A DNA stretch of 56,209 nucleotides, taken from NCBI RefSeq assembly GCF_026738875.1, contig NZ_JAPQFJ010000012.1, forward strand, positions 1-56,209, written 5' to 3'. Of this stretch, positions 8,920 through 17,080 are shown piece by piece. Position numbers and translations under genes: made by a program. Within the stretch, counting starts at the first letter, position 1, and each line of letters starts with the position of its first letter. The DNA comes from Clostridium brassicae. GTDB taxonomy: Bacteria; Bacillota; Clostridia; Clostridiales; Clostridiaceae. The notes beneath the pieces were generated by a model. It was not told the origin of the DNA. It did not search any database and was given only the letters and a program-made list of their open reading frames with translations.

Positions 8920-10191
8920 CTACTTCCTGTTTACTGTAACTTTTCCACTTTCCTTAAAAACACTTATTCTATTTTTTTTATTATCATCATACTTTATGTC
9001 TACTACAACCTCTTTATCTGTTTCATTGTATATTTTTAAATTAGCTCCTGTATTATCTTCAGTAGAGTTTCTATTACATGAAAGAACAGATATATTTATT
9101 GTATCTCCTATTGTGACAAATTCTTCCCCTGTTCCATTAAAATTTCCTGGGTAATATTCTCTGCTATTTTTATATTTATAATAATATTTTTCATCTTTTT
9201 TAGTAAAATAAATCTCTATATTTTCAATACCTGGTGAATCTGAAATTATATAAGATTTTTTAGAACCGTCCCCCATTTTCCCCATAATTGTTGTAGGTAA
9301 ATCAGAACTTATAGGTACTACATTAACTCCAAAATCGTACTCTTTTTTAGATAAACTTTGTTTTGACGTTTTCTCATTGCTATCTGTATTATTTTTTGTT
9401 TTTAAAATACCATTATCAAAGAAAGGATTTGTTTTTCCATATTGATTTTTAAAATCCCAATTTAAATATTCACCGTCACCTTCTACAGAAAATTTAGGTA
9501 CAGAATAGAATTGAAGAGTTAAATTTCCAGCAAGCTTATCTCCATCAGCAGCAATACCTACGTTTTTTATTATTATTCTTTTATCGTATTCTGTTATATT
9601 GTCAATAAAATCCATGACATTTGTAAATGTGCCTTTGTAATTAATATTAATAACCATTTTTTCAGCTTGTATATCTATCTTTTTAGTTTTATCATTTTTG
9701 TCTTTTTCATTGACTTTACTATCTTTTTTATTATTTAAAGGGGTATCTTTACTTTCTTTATTTGTATCTATCTTAGAATATTCATCTACAATATCTTTTA
9801 ATATAAATTTAGTACTATTATTCTTCTTAGATTCTTGTTTCAATTTTACAACTTCTGGTTTAGCCATTGTAATAGAATTACACTCTATACCAGCTTTTTC
9901 TATCATATCATTCAATATAACTATAATTTTTTCTTCTTTTATTGAAGGAAATAACTCTACAACACTTCCATATATCTTAGCATTTATAATTGCTATATCT
10001 TTATTAATTTTCTTTTCATTCACTGCATTACTTTTTAATTTTTCTATTTCCTCATAATTCTTATTTACACTTTTCTTTAATTCACTTATTTTATGGTATC
10101 TAGGACTTAATAAAAATTTATAAATTCCAAGAAGCAGTATAACAACAAGAAAAATTATGATTAAAATCTTTTCTCTATTACTTAGTTTCAT
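8920..10191 (-). CDS. pilO: Type IV pilus inner-membrane alignment protein PilO
   Basis: 423 residues: a short cytoplasmic N-terminus, one membrane helix (KILIIIFLVVILLLGIYKFL), a coiled coil (about residues 30-75) and an extracytoplasmic domain. A Lys/Asp-rich linker at about residues 130-170 separates the coil from a PilO-like ferredoxin fold (NINYKGTFTNVMDFIDNI is typical). The remaining ~200 residues extend beyond ordinary PilO. It overlaps pilN by 14 bases, with an AGGAGG in the end of pilN, so the two are probably translationally coupled. PilO and PilN form the dimer that links the cytoplasmic PilM ring to the cell envelope. Confidence 0.85.
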   Translation of the reverse strand: MKLSNREKILIIIFLVVILLLGIYKFLLSPRYHKISELKKSVNKNYEEIEKLKSNAVNEKKINKDIAIINAKIYGSVVELFPSIKEEKIIVILNDMIEKAGIECNSITMAKPEVVKLKQESKKNNSTKFILKDIVDEYSKIDTNKESKDTPLNNKKDSKVNEKDKNDKTKKIDIQAEKMVININYKGTFTNVMDFIDNITEYDKRIIIKNVGIAADGDKLAGNLTLQFYSVPKFSVEGDGEYLNWDFKNQYGKTNPFFDNGILKTKNNTDSNEKTSKQSLSKKEYDFGVNVVPISSDLPTTIMGKMGDGSKKSYIISDSPGIENIEIYFTKKDEKYYYKYKNSREYYPGNFNGTGEEFVTIGDTINISVLSCNRNSTEDNTGANLKIYNETDKEVVVDIKYDDNKKNRISVFKESGKVTVNRK

Positions 10192-10744
10192 TATTGTTCT
10201 CCTCCTTAAAGGAACATATTATGTTAAAAGTATAACCCGCTCCTTCTTCTTTAGCTATTATGTTAGCTATATGTACTTCTTTAAACATGTCAGTCTTTTT
10301 AAGATTAAACTCAAATTCACCAATAGAATCTCTATCCTGAGATGACCCTTGTATATTAACAGTATCGCTTATATTCATAACTTGAAAAGTAACTTTCTGT
10401 GGAACTTCATTAGATATATTTTTTATAAAATTAGTATCTATTTTATCCTCTTTTTGGACAGACTTGTCCACTTTTTCAACTACATTATAATAATTATTCA
10501 ATAAATTCAGTCTTTTCTGTTTAATACTTAATTTTTGTGAAGCTTCTTTAAGTTCCTTAGAAGCTAACACATCTTTTTGTCTTGCAAGGTTATTATCTAA
10601 AGAATTTATCTTAAAGACAGTGTATAAATAAGCTGCTGATATTAATAATACAATAAATGATATAGAAATAATCACATAAGTAAATTTAAGGTTTAACTTC
10701 TTTTTTTCTTCAAAAAAAGGCTCAAAAAAATTAAAATCATTCAT
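10178..10744 (-). CDS. pilN: Type IV pilus assembly protein PilN
   Basis: 188 residues: a short cytoplasmic start (MNDFNFFEPFFEEKKK), one membrane helix (about residues 22-46), a coiled coil, and a small C-terminal domain with the PilN-like pattern VTFQVMNISDTVNIQGSSQD. It begins 12 bases after pilM and overlaps pilO. PilN's N-terminus normally docks into a groove of PilM; the conserved NxxP-type docking motif is only loosely present here (NFFEPFF). Confidence 0.85.
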   Translation of the reverse strand: MNDFNFFEPFFEEKKKLNLKFTYVIISISFIVLLISAAYLYTVFKINSLDNNLARQKDVLASKELKEASQKLSIKQKRLNLLNNYYNVVEKVDKSVQKEDKIDTNFIKNISNEVPQKVTFQVMNISDTVNIQGSSQDRDSIGEFEFNLKKTDMFKEVHIANIIAKEEGAGYTFNIICSFKEENNNETK

Positions 10745-10755
10745 ATTCTCACCTA

Positions 10756-11823
10756 CTATAATCTAATAATAGTTCCAATAGCATTTAAAATCATTTTTAT
10801 ATCTATATCATCATTATCCATGGCAATACTGTTTATTTGATTTATGACTTCTACAGGTATATGTAAAATATTCTCTAAAAATCTATCTATTCCTTTTATA
10901 TTGCTACTCCCTCCATAAATATATATTTTACTTATAGTCTTATCTTTATTTTTATTTTTAAAATAATCTAGCATCCTTTCTATATCTCTTACCCATCTTT
11001 CTACTACTATCTTGGCACAGTATCTTATCATTTCAGCCTCTGGATAATTTAAGTTACTCTCCTCATTTAAATCACATAATTGTATTTTTTTTTCTTCGGC
11101 ATCATTTTCTTCTATAAAAAGTTGACTTGCTATATTAGCATCAAGATAGCCTCCCCCTCCCTGGAGAATTTTTGTAAAGAGAAGTTTGCCTCCTGAAATT
11201 ATGCTTAATTCAATAAAATCATGTCCTAAATCTATAACTGCAGCAGTTTCTTCTAATCTATAATTCTTCTTATTTATTACTGTATCTGGACTATATGTTA
11301 AAAGCTTTGCAATACAGTTAAAACTAACATCTAAGGCCATAGGATCTAATTTTAATTCCTTCATAAGATTCCAATACCCTTTTGCAGTATTCTTCGGGTA
11401 TACTGTAACGCTAATACTACACATTTTTTCATCTAATGCTTCAAAATCTTCTATTTTTTTATATTTAACAATATATTCATCTAAATTTATAGGAAGATAT
11501 TGTTCTATTTCATATTTTGCTAATTCTTCTAACTCTTTATCCTTTGCTAGGGGAAGCGTAATAATTCTATTAATAACAGCTGTACTCTTAGAAACACAAA
11601 ATGCCTTTTTAGCTTTAATATCATCTTTTCTCAAAGTAGAATCAATAACCTCTTTTATAGTATCAATATCACTTATTTTTCCATCTTTAAAAGAATTTTC
11701 AGGAGTATCAATAAGCACAGCTTTATCAACTATAATCTTCTTACTCTTCCCCATTAATCTTGCTTCAATTATTTTTATATTTTTAGTACCAATATCAAAA
11801 GACACAAACTTATTATCAAACAT
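10756..11823 (-). CDS. pilM: Type IV pilus assembly ATPase-fold protein PilM
   Basis: 355 residues from the ATG at 11823; GAGGTG lies six bases before it, and an apparent GTG start three codons earlier lies inside that ribosome site. PilM is an actin/FtsA-like cytoplasmic protein that binds PilN. Visible features are FDIGTKNIKIIEA at the N-terminus (phosphate-1 loop), AAVIDLGHDFIELSIISGG (phosphate-2 loop) and KIYIYGGSSNIKGIDRFLE (adenosine motif). It is the first gene after the pilA-pilM intergenic hairpin and starts a tight pilM-pilN-pilO block. Confidence 0.92.
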   Translation of the reverse strand: MFDNKFVSFDIGTKNIKIIEARLMGKSKKIIVDKAVLIDTPENSFKDGKISDIDTIKEVIDSTLRKDDIKAKKAFCVSKSTAVINRIITLPLAKDKELEELAKYEIEQYLPINLDEYIVKYKKIEDFEALDEKMCSISVTVYPKNTAKGYWNLMKELKLDPMALDVSFNCIAKLLTYSPDTVINKKNYRLEETAAVIDLGHDFIELSIISGGKLLFTKILQGGGGYLDANIASQLFIEENDAEEKKIQLCDLNEESNLNYPEAEMIRYCAKIVVERWVRDIERMLDYFKNKNKDKTISKIYIYGGSSNIKGIDRFLENILHIPVEVINQINSIAMDNDDIDIKMILNAIGTIIRL

Positions 11824-11857
11824 ATTGTGCACCTCGTTTTTCTATAAGTAAATCTTA

Positions 11858-11887
11858 CACAGTAGTAATATAAAAATCACTACTGTG
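11858..11887 (-). other. Stem-loop between pilA and pilM
   Basis: On the minus strand CACAGTAGT and ACTACTGTG form a perfect 9-bp stem around a 12-base loop, with more possible pairing outside (TATAAG/CTTATA). No U-tract follows. In the operon it sits after the major pilin and before pilM. A hairpin here could protect the upstream pilA message or attenuate readthrough, so that pilin is made in excess over assembly proteins. Confidence 0.6.
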
Positions 11888-12018
11888 CTTATATAGGATA
11901 CTTTATTTTATACTGCCCTTATTTCCATCTTGTACTTTCATATAAATTTAAAGCAGCCATACTTATTTATATACAAATAGTAAATAAAAAACTCATGTTA
12001 AATTTTATTATTAGAAAT

Positions 12019-12486
12019 TTAGGGGTTGGTCTCCTGTTTGGGATATACTTGCTTATACTCTAAGCTCCCTTTTTTTTCATTTACAGATACAATTATTTTA
12101 CCATTTTCATCTATTTTTATATAAAAATCTCCATCACTTGTATTAGCTTTAGGCACTGAATCCAGTTGTTCTGTTATTTCAGTAGCCTCAGCTACTTTTG
12201 GTCCTGGTCCGTTTTTTTCTTCTGGGGTATACTGTATGTTTTCTCCCTTAGTTCCAACATACTTTTTGTCTTTAAATTCAATTGTATCTTTTGTAATTGC
12301 CATTGCAGCGGCATCTGCTATTATCTTACCATTTGTTTGATCCGCAGAATCTTTAGCATCATCCTTATGTCCCTTAAAATTAGGGACTACAATAAATGCC
12401 AATATCCCCAAAATAGCTATTACAATAATAAGCTCAATAAGAGTAAACCCTTTTTTCTTTTTAGAAATTCTTCTTGATTCTCTCAT
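12019..12486 (-). CDS. pilA: Major type IV pilin PilA
   Basis: 155 residues from the ATG at 12486, which has GGGAGG nine bases upstream; the frame stays open 13 codons further. MRESRRISKKKKG|FTLIELIIVIAILG is a canonical prepilin signal with a 13-residue basic leader, Phe at +1 and Glu at +5. The mature pilin is about 142 residues, rich in Lys, Asp and Glu, with no cysteine, so it has no disulfide-bonded loop, as in other clostridial pilins. It is flanked by larger gaps than the other pilus genes (about 257 bases upstream, 195 downstream), consistent with extra control of the major subunit. Confidence 0.93.
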   Translation of the reverse strand: MRESRRISKKKKGFTLIELIIVIAILGILAFIVVPNFKGHKDDAKDSADQTNGKIIADAAAMAITKDTIEFKDKKYVGTKGENIQYTPEEKNGPGPKVAEATEITEQLDSVPKANTSDGDFYIKIDENGKIIVSVNEKKGSLEYKQVYPKQETNP

Positions 12487-12742
12487 AAAATTGATCCTCC
12501 CTTTTGATAAATAATATTTAAACAAAAGTTAAAACTTTATTTTAACATTTTATTTTAAATCAATTTTTAAAATTTTCTAACATTTAATTTTATTAAATGG
12601 CTCACTTGTTTAATTACATGTTAATTATTCCACTTTTCCTCAACTACTTGTACTTTATATATTAATATGTCAACAAACCCATTTACTTAAATAAATTGTA
12701 TAATAATGAAATTTGCATGTAACTGTTATGTAAATTCCTTAA

Positions 12743-13948
12743 CTATATAGCATTATACATATCAAACATAGGCATAACCATTGCTATTACTATGAAACCT
12801 ATTATTAATCCCATGATTAAAATTAAAATTGGCTCTATTATGGCTGTCATTTTGGTTAGAGCTTGCTCAACTTCTTCTTCATAAAAATCAGCTGTTTTAT
12901 CTAAAACCTCATCTAAAGCACCAGATTCTTCTCCTATTTTTATCATAGCATTTACCATTGGTGGCAAACTTTCTATATTTCCTATAGCCTCTCCTAAAGT
13001 TATGCCTTTAACCACCTTTTCCCTAGAATTCATAAGCTGTTTCTCAACTAAAGAATTCCCTAATATTTTAGAGACTATTTCAATAGCACTTATCATTGTA
13101 ATACCACTACTTAAAACAGTAGCAAGTCCTCTTGTAAACCTAGCTGAAATAATTTTAATAAATGTATTTCCTATAAGAGGCATTTTTAACTTTATACTAT
13201 CAAACTTAATCTTTCCATTCTCTCTTTTTAATAAAGATCTAATGATTAAAATAATAATTATTATAAATAATAATATTAGATACCAATATAATTTTATTCC
13301 ATTACTCATAGCTATTATTACTTTTGTAGGGCCAGGAAGTTCTACATTGTTTCCCTCAAACATACTTATAAAGGTTGGCATTACATAGGTTAATAAAAAA
13401 GTAACTACAGTTATGCTAGCAATTATTAATATTATTGGATAAACTAATGCTATTTTTAGCTTATTATTTATCTTATTTTCTCTTTCATAGTGCTTGGACA
13501 TTCTTTCTATAATAACATCTAGTCTTCCTGTTTCCTCTCCCGCCTCTATCATATTAATAAGAAGAGGTGGATATACATCTTCAAACTTCTTTAATGACTG
13601 GGATAATGAAACCCCTTTTTGAATCTCTTCATATACAACTTGAAGACTTTTTCTCATTTTACTGTTTTCTGTTTGTTTCTTTAGTACATTTATAGAATTT
13701 AATATATCCATTCCTGCTTGTAAAAGTGTACAAAGCTGCCTACAAAATATAGCTAGATCTTTTGCTTTTACTTTTTTTAATTTAAGAGAAAATTCGATTT
13801 CTTTTTTAGAACTTTTTTCTTGAACTAAAATAGGATAATAATTGTTTTCTCTTATCATTGCCAAAACTTCACTTTTATTATTAGCTATAAACTCTCCATG
13901 TATTTTTTCCCCTTTTTTATTCATTGCTTCATATTTAAATAAAGGCAT
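12743..13948 (-). CDS. pilC: Type IV pilus inner-membrane platform protein PilC
   Basis: 401 residues with two tandem T2SSF domains, the usual size. Each half has the cytoplasmic motif followed by membrane helices: FCRQLCTLLQAGMDILNSIN near residue 68 and FTRGLATVLSSGITMISAIE near residue 271, plus EAGEETGRLD and KIGEESGALD repeats that align with each other. It is the membrane platform on which PilB acts. It starts 60 bases after pilB and is the second gene of the operon. Confidence 0.95.
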   Translation of the reverse strand: MPLFKYEAMNKKGEKIHGEFIANNKSEVLAMIRENNYYPILVQEKSSKKEIEFSLKLKKVKAKDLAIFCRQLCTLLQAGMDILNSINVLKKQTENSKMRKSLQVVYEEIQKGVSLSQSLKKFEDVYPPLLINMIEAGEETGRLDVIIERMSKHYERENKINNKLKIALVYPIILIIASITVVTFLLTYVMPTFISMFEGNNVELPGPTKVIIAMSNGIKLYWYLILLFIIIIILIIRSLLKRENGKIKFDSIKLKMPLIGNTFIKIISARFTRGLATVLSSGITMISAIEIVSKILGNSLVEKQLMNSREKVVKGITLGEAIGNIESLPPMVNAMIKIGEESGALDEVLDKTADFYEEEVEQALTKMTAIIEPILILIMGLIIGFIVIAMVMPMFDMYNAI

Positions 13949-14008
13949 TTTATCACCTCTTTGTAGTTAACAAAATATTAGCTAATTAAACAATCCATCA
14001 AATAAGAA

Positions 14009-15694
14009 TTACTCTTTCAAAAACGCTACTTTTGCCAATTCCTCCATAGTTGTTTCCCCTGCAAGTACTAGCCTTACACAAGCATCTTTTAAATTTTTAA
14101 TACCTAACTCCTGGTTAATTTCTCTAATTTCATCTCCACTTTTTTTGTTTTGAATTAATTCTCTATGTTTTCTTGTAATCTCCATTATTTCATATACTCC
14201 AATTCTCCCTAAATATCCTGTATTATTGCAATAAACACATCCTTTACCTTTATATAATTTTATGTTTTCTTCATCTTTTACCCCTAAAGCAATTCTTTCA
14301 TAATTTAAAGGAATATATTCTTCTTTACATTTAGGGCATATTTTTTTAACTAATCTTTGAGCAATAATACCAGATAATGACGTAGCTATAAGATAAGGTT
14401 CTATTCCCATATCTTCTAACCTCATAACCGCAGAAGCAGCATCATTTGTATGTATAGTACTTAAAACTAAATGTCCTGTTATAGCTGCACTTACAGCTAT
14501 TTCTGCCGTTTCATTATCTCTTATCTCTCCTACCATTATTATGTCAGGATCTTGCCTTAATATAGCCCTTAGTCCTGAAGCAAAAGTAAGTCCTGCTTTA
14601 GGATTTATATTTATCTGATTAACTCCTTCCATCATATACTCAACAGGATCTTCTATAGTAATTATGTTTGTACTTGTATTGTTAAGCTCTTTTAAAAGAG
14701 TATATAATGTAGTAGATTTACCACTTCCTGTTGGCCCTGTAACAAGAACAATTCCGTAAGGACTTTTTATTATTTTTGAAGATTTTTCAATATCTTCCTT
14801 AGTCATTCCTAGTTGTTCCTTGCTAAGCAAGAAATTATCTCTATGAAGAAGTCTTATAACTACTTTTTCCCCATGTATTGTAGGCATAATAGATACTCTC
14901 ATATCCACCACTTTATTATCCACATTAGTTATAATTCTTCCATCCTGAGGAAGCCTTTTTTCGGATATATCTAAATTAGAAAGTATTTTTATTCTTGTTA
15001 CAAGCGAACTTAAATTCTCTTTAGATATTCTTAAAACTTCCCTGAGCATTCCATCTATTCTATATCTTATCTTTACATACCTCTCAAAAGGCTCTATATG
15101 TATATCACTTGCTTTTGCTTTTACAGCATTATTTATAATAGAATCTATTAGCTTTACTACTGGAGCATTTTTAATATCATATAAATCCTCAATTTCTTTT
15201 TCCTTAATTTGAGGAATTTGAGATTTTGAAAGTTCTTCTGCTGCCTTTTCAACATATTCTGAAGAATAGTACTTATCTATAGCTTGTTCGATATTTTTTT
15301 TAGCAGACATTACAGGTATTACTTCTTTTCCTGTTGCTATGCTAACATCATCTACTGCAAATACATTTAAAGGATCTGCCATAGCAACTTTGATTTTATT
15401 ATCCTCATATTCAACAGCTATAAGTATATATTTTAAAGCTAGACTTTCAGGTATAGATCTTACTGCATTCTTATCTAATTCCATCATATCAAGATATACT
15501 CTTTCTATTCCCAACTGCATTTCAAGCACATCTAGTATATCATCCTCAGTTAATATTTTATCTTGAACTATTAGTTCTCCCAATTTTATACCTGTACTTC
15601 TCTGTTTCGCCAATTCGTTTTTTAGCTGTTCTTTTGTGATTTTACCTGCTTGTACCAGCAGATCCCCTAATCTTTTTTTATTATTATTTATCAT
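14009..15694 (-). CDS. pilB: Type IV pilus extension ATPase PilB
   Basis: 561 residues, full length. The N-terminal GspE/PilB domain (RLGDLLVQAGKITKEQLKNE) is followed by the hexameric ATPase with Walker A GPTGSGKST (about residue 322), an Asp box, Walker B DPDIIMVGEIRD and the His box TGHLVLSTIHT. A four-Cys zinc site is visible as CPKC and CVYC near residues 460-490. It powers pilus extension. The start has AAGGAG eight bases upstream. It is the first gene of the operon, about 84 bases after the riboswitch terminator. No pilT retraction ATPase is in this window. Confidence 0.96.
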   Translation of the reverse strand: MINNNKKRLGDLLVQAGKITKEQLKNELAKQRSTGIKLGELIVQDKILTEDDILDVLEMQLGIERVYLDMMELDKNAVRSIPESLALKYILIAVEYEDNKIKVAMADPLNVFAVDDVSIATGKEVIPVMSAKKNIEQAIDKYYSSEYVEKAAEELSKSQIPQIKEKEIEDLYDIKNAPVVKLIDSIINNAVKAKASDIHIEPFERYVKIRYRIDGMLREVLRISKENLSSLVTRIKILSNLDISEKRLPQDGRIITNVDNKVVDMRVSIMPTIHGEKVVIRLLHRDNFLLSKEQLGMTKEDIEKSSKIIKSPYGIVLVTGPTGSGKSTTLYTLLKELNNTSTNIITIEDPVEYMMEGVNQININPKAGLTFASGLRAILRQDPDIIMVGEIRDNETAEIAVSAAITGHLVLSTIHTNDAASAVMRLEDMGIEPYLIATSLSGIIAQRLVKKICPKCKEEYIPLNYERIALGVKDEENIKLYKGKGCVYCNNTGYLGRIGVYEIMEITRKHRELIQNKKSGDEIREINQELGIKNLKDACVRLVLAGETTMEELAKVAFLKE

Positions 15695-15777
15695 TATGTT
15701 TTCTCCTTAAAAGCTTAGTATTAGAAAACACCTACTCCAATATATTTCATTATTTGAATTTTTTTCTATTGAAATGT

Positions 15778-15813
15778 AAAAAAAAACCGACCACTTCTCG
15801 GAAATGGTGGGTT
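15778..15813 (-). terminator. Riboswitch-controlled intrinsic terminator before pilB
   Basis: On the minus strand AACC-C-ACCATTT pairs with AAGTGGT-C-GGTT (11 pairs, one C-C mismatch) around CCGAG and is followed by nine U residues. The 5' arm (AACCCACC) is also the 3' end of the c-di-GMP-II aptamer, so the aptamer and the terminator cannot form together. Ligand binding should favour readthrough into pilB, an ON switch. Confidence 0.85.
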
Positions 15814-15874
15814 GGACTACTAGGTTCTATATGCAAACGTCCAAATAAAGCATATAGTTTATCGTCTTCCCATC
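15806..15874 (-). ncRNA. c-di-GMP-II riboswitch aptamer upstream of the pilus operon
   Basis: On the minus strand: P1 GATGGG/CCCACC with one A-C mismatch; the joining segment AAGACGATAAA; P2 CTATATGC/GCATATAG (8 bp, perfect); and in the P2 loop TTGGAC, which pairs across P2 with GTCCAA, making a pseudoknot. The 3' strand CCTAGTAGTCCAACCCACC follows the class II pattern TTAGTAGTGCAACCGACC of the C. acetobutylicum aptamer almost base for base, with covariation in the pseudoknot (GC to CC, matched on the other arm). The order P1-P2-pseudoknot-AGUA-AACC is that of the GEMM-II/c-di-GMP-II class. C. difficile uses the same class in front of its main pilus operon. Identification is by motif reading, without a covariance-model search. 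Confidence 0.85.
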
Positions 15875-15948
15875 CTAAAACCCCAATTTTTAATTTGGAA
15901 ATTAAGGACGACTACATCTCTAAATAACGTATTATTATTTACTCTTTA

Positions 15949-15977
15949 ATTATACAAGATTTTAATTTCATATTAAA
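15949..15977 (-). promoter_or_regulatory. Candidate promoter of the pilus operon
   Basis: On the minus strand a perfect -10 TATAAT (15949-15954) is 17 bases from a weak -35 TTTAAT (15972-15977). Transcription would start near 15942 and run through about 70 bases of leader into the c-di-GMP-II aptamer. Confidence 0.6.
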
Positions 15978-16021
15978 GCTTAATTTGAAATTAATTGTAA
16001 AATTGTGCAAAATCTTTCTTG

Positions 16022-16699
16022 TTATTTATCTATATTTACTACTTCTTCATCTTTATTTAAAAATTTACTCCAATTTACATATATTTGAAATAAACTTGCT
16101 ACATCTTGTTCATTATATAAAAGTATCCTTTGTTTTTTCTCCTCAGGCATTCTATTCATATAATCAAAATCCTTCATAACCTTGCAGAAAGTCTTAGATA
16201 AGTTAGAACCACTTATAAGTTCACTTTCCCTTTGTATGTCAAATTTCTTTTCAAGGTTTTTAAGCCCTATATTTTCTCCTATTAATTTTTCATATTCTCT
16301 TTGCAAATCTATCTTTTCATAGCAATCATCTATGTTAAATCCTATCTTATTTTTATCAAATAAATAATCTATTACACCATAATCATTATTGCCAGAAAAA
16401 GTAACAATATATTTTTTATTATATTTTTCATGCATTTCAATAAAATATTCTTTAGCTAAATTCAAAATTGGAATTGCATCCTTCTTTCCTTCTATCATGT
16501 ACTGAGTTACTATTAACTCTTCAGAATTACTATCATAATAACAACATCCAAAAACTCCTATACAAATAGGCTTTTTATATAAATAATGCTCTAAATCAAA
16601 AAATAGTGCTTCCTTAAATAGGTCTTTCTTTCCATTAATGTCTAAGGCAAAATCCTCACAAAGCTCTTTTACCTTTATTCTGTTTTCTCTTTTAATCAC
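16022..16699 (-). CDS. RNase H-fold protein related to YprB (small, predicted 3'-5' exonuclease domain)
   Basis: 225 residues. FFDLEHY near residue 33 corresponds to the DxE metal motif of DEDD-type exonucleases, GNNDYGVIDYLF to the second Asp motif, and YNEQDVASLFQIY to the last Asp motif of the YprB RNase H-like family. It is similar in outline to the protein at 19218-20015, but shorter and more diverged, so the pair may be distant paralogues. It is transcribed away from the feo operon. The substrate is unknown; an exonuclease activity on nucleic acid is inferred from the fold and the retained acidic residues. Confidence 0.65.
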   Translation of the reverse strand: MIKRENRIKVKELCEDFALDINGKKDLFKEALFFDLEHYLYKKPICIGVFGCCYYDSNSEELIVTQYMIEGKKDAIPILNLAKEYFIEMHEKYNKKYIVTFSGNNDYGVIDYLFDKNKIGFNIDDCYEKIDLQREYEKLIGENIGLKNLEKKFDIQRESELISGSNLSKTFCKVMKDFDYMNRMPEEKKQRILLYNEQDVASLFQIYVNWSKFLNKDEEVVNIDK

Positions 16700-16779
16700 C
16701 TTATCACTCTTTTCTAGATAAATACAATCGTTATTTTTATTATCTCATATTTTATTCTATTTGTGAACCATAAACACAA

Positions 16780-16828
16780 TTGACTTTTTGCTCTTTTAAT
16801 GATATATTTTAATTGAGAATGATTTTCA
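16780..16828 (+). promoter_or_regulatory. feo promoter with Fur box
   Basis: The -35 TTGACT (16780-16785) and -10 TATATT (16803-16808) are 17 bases apart. At 16814-16828, over the expected start site, is TGAGAAT-G-ATTTTCA, which fits the 7-1-7 Fur consensus TGATAAT-N-ATTATCA with two differences. Iron-loaded Fur would repress the operon, as expected for ferrous iron uptake genes. Confidence 0.85.
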
Positions 16829-16852
16829 CACTTACAAAGGAGGATTGCACAT

Positions 16853-17077
16853 ATGAGTATAGTAGATTTAACACCTGGTGAAAATGGATATATATACAAT
16901 ATAAAATGTGATGATAAACTTTCTAAACGACTATTAGCATTAGGATGCATAGAGGGAACTAAAGTTACATTTAAAGCCTCAGCTCCTCTAGGTGACCCTG
17001 TTATTATAAATATAAGAGGATTTGATTTAGCCATAAGAAAAAAAGACGCTAAAAACATCCACATCAAGGAGGCTTAA
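16853..17077 (+). CDS. feoA: FeoA, ferrous iron transport accessory protein
   Basis: 74 residues, the normal size of the SH3-like FeoA. Typical positions are LSKRLLALGCIEGTKVTF and GDPVIINIRGFDLAIRKKDA. FeoA is a small cytosolic protein needed for FeoB activity. AAAGGAGG lies at 16836-16843 before the ATG. It is followed after three bases by feoB, whose ribosome site lies in the feoA end, so the two are co-translated. A Fur box lies upstream. Confidence 0.95.
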   Translation: MSIVDLTPGENGYIYNIKCDDKLSKRLLALGCIEGTKVTFKASAPLGDPVIINIRGFDLAIRKKDAKNIHIKEA

Positions 17078-17080
17078 TGT

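Noticed and set aside
16714-17067. 117-codon open frame on minus opposite feoA
   Set aside because: It lies antisense to a certain gene (feoA) and its Fur-box promoter, has no ribosome site and no family-like sequence.
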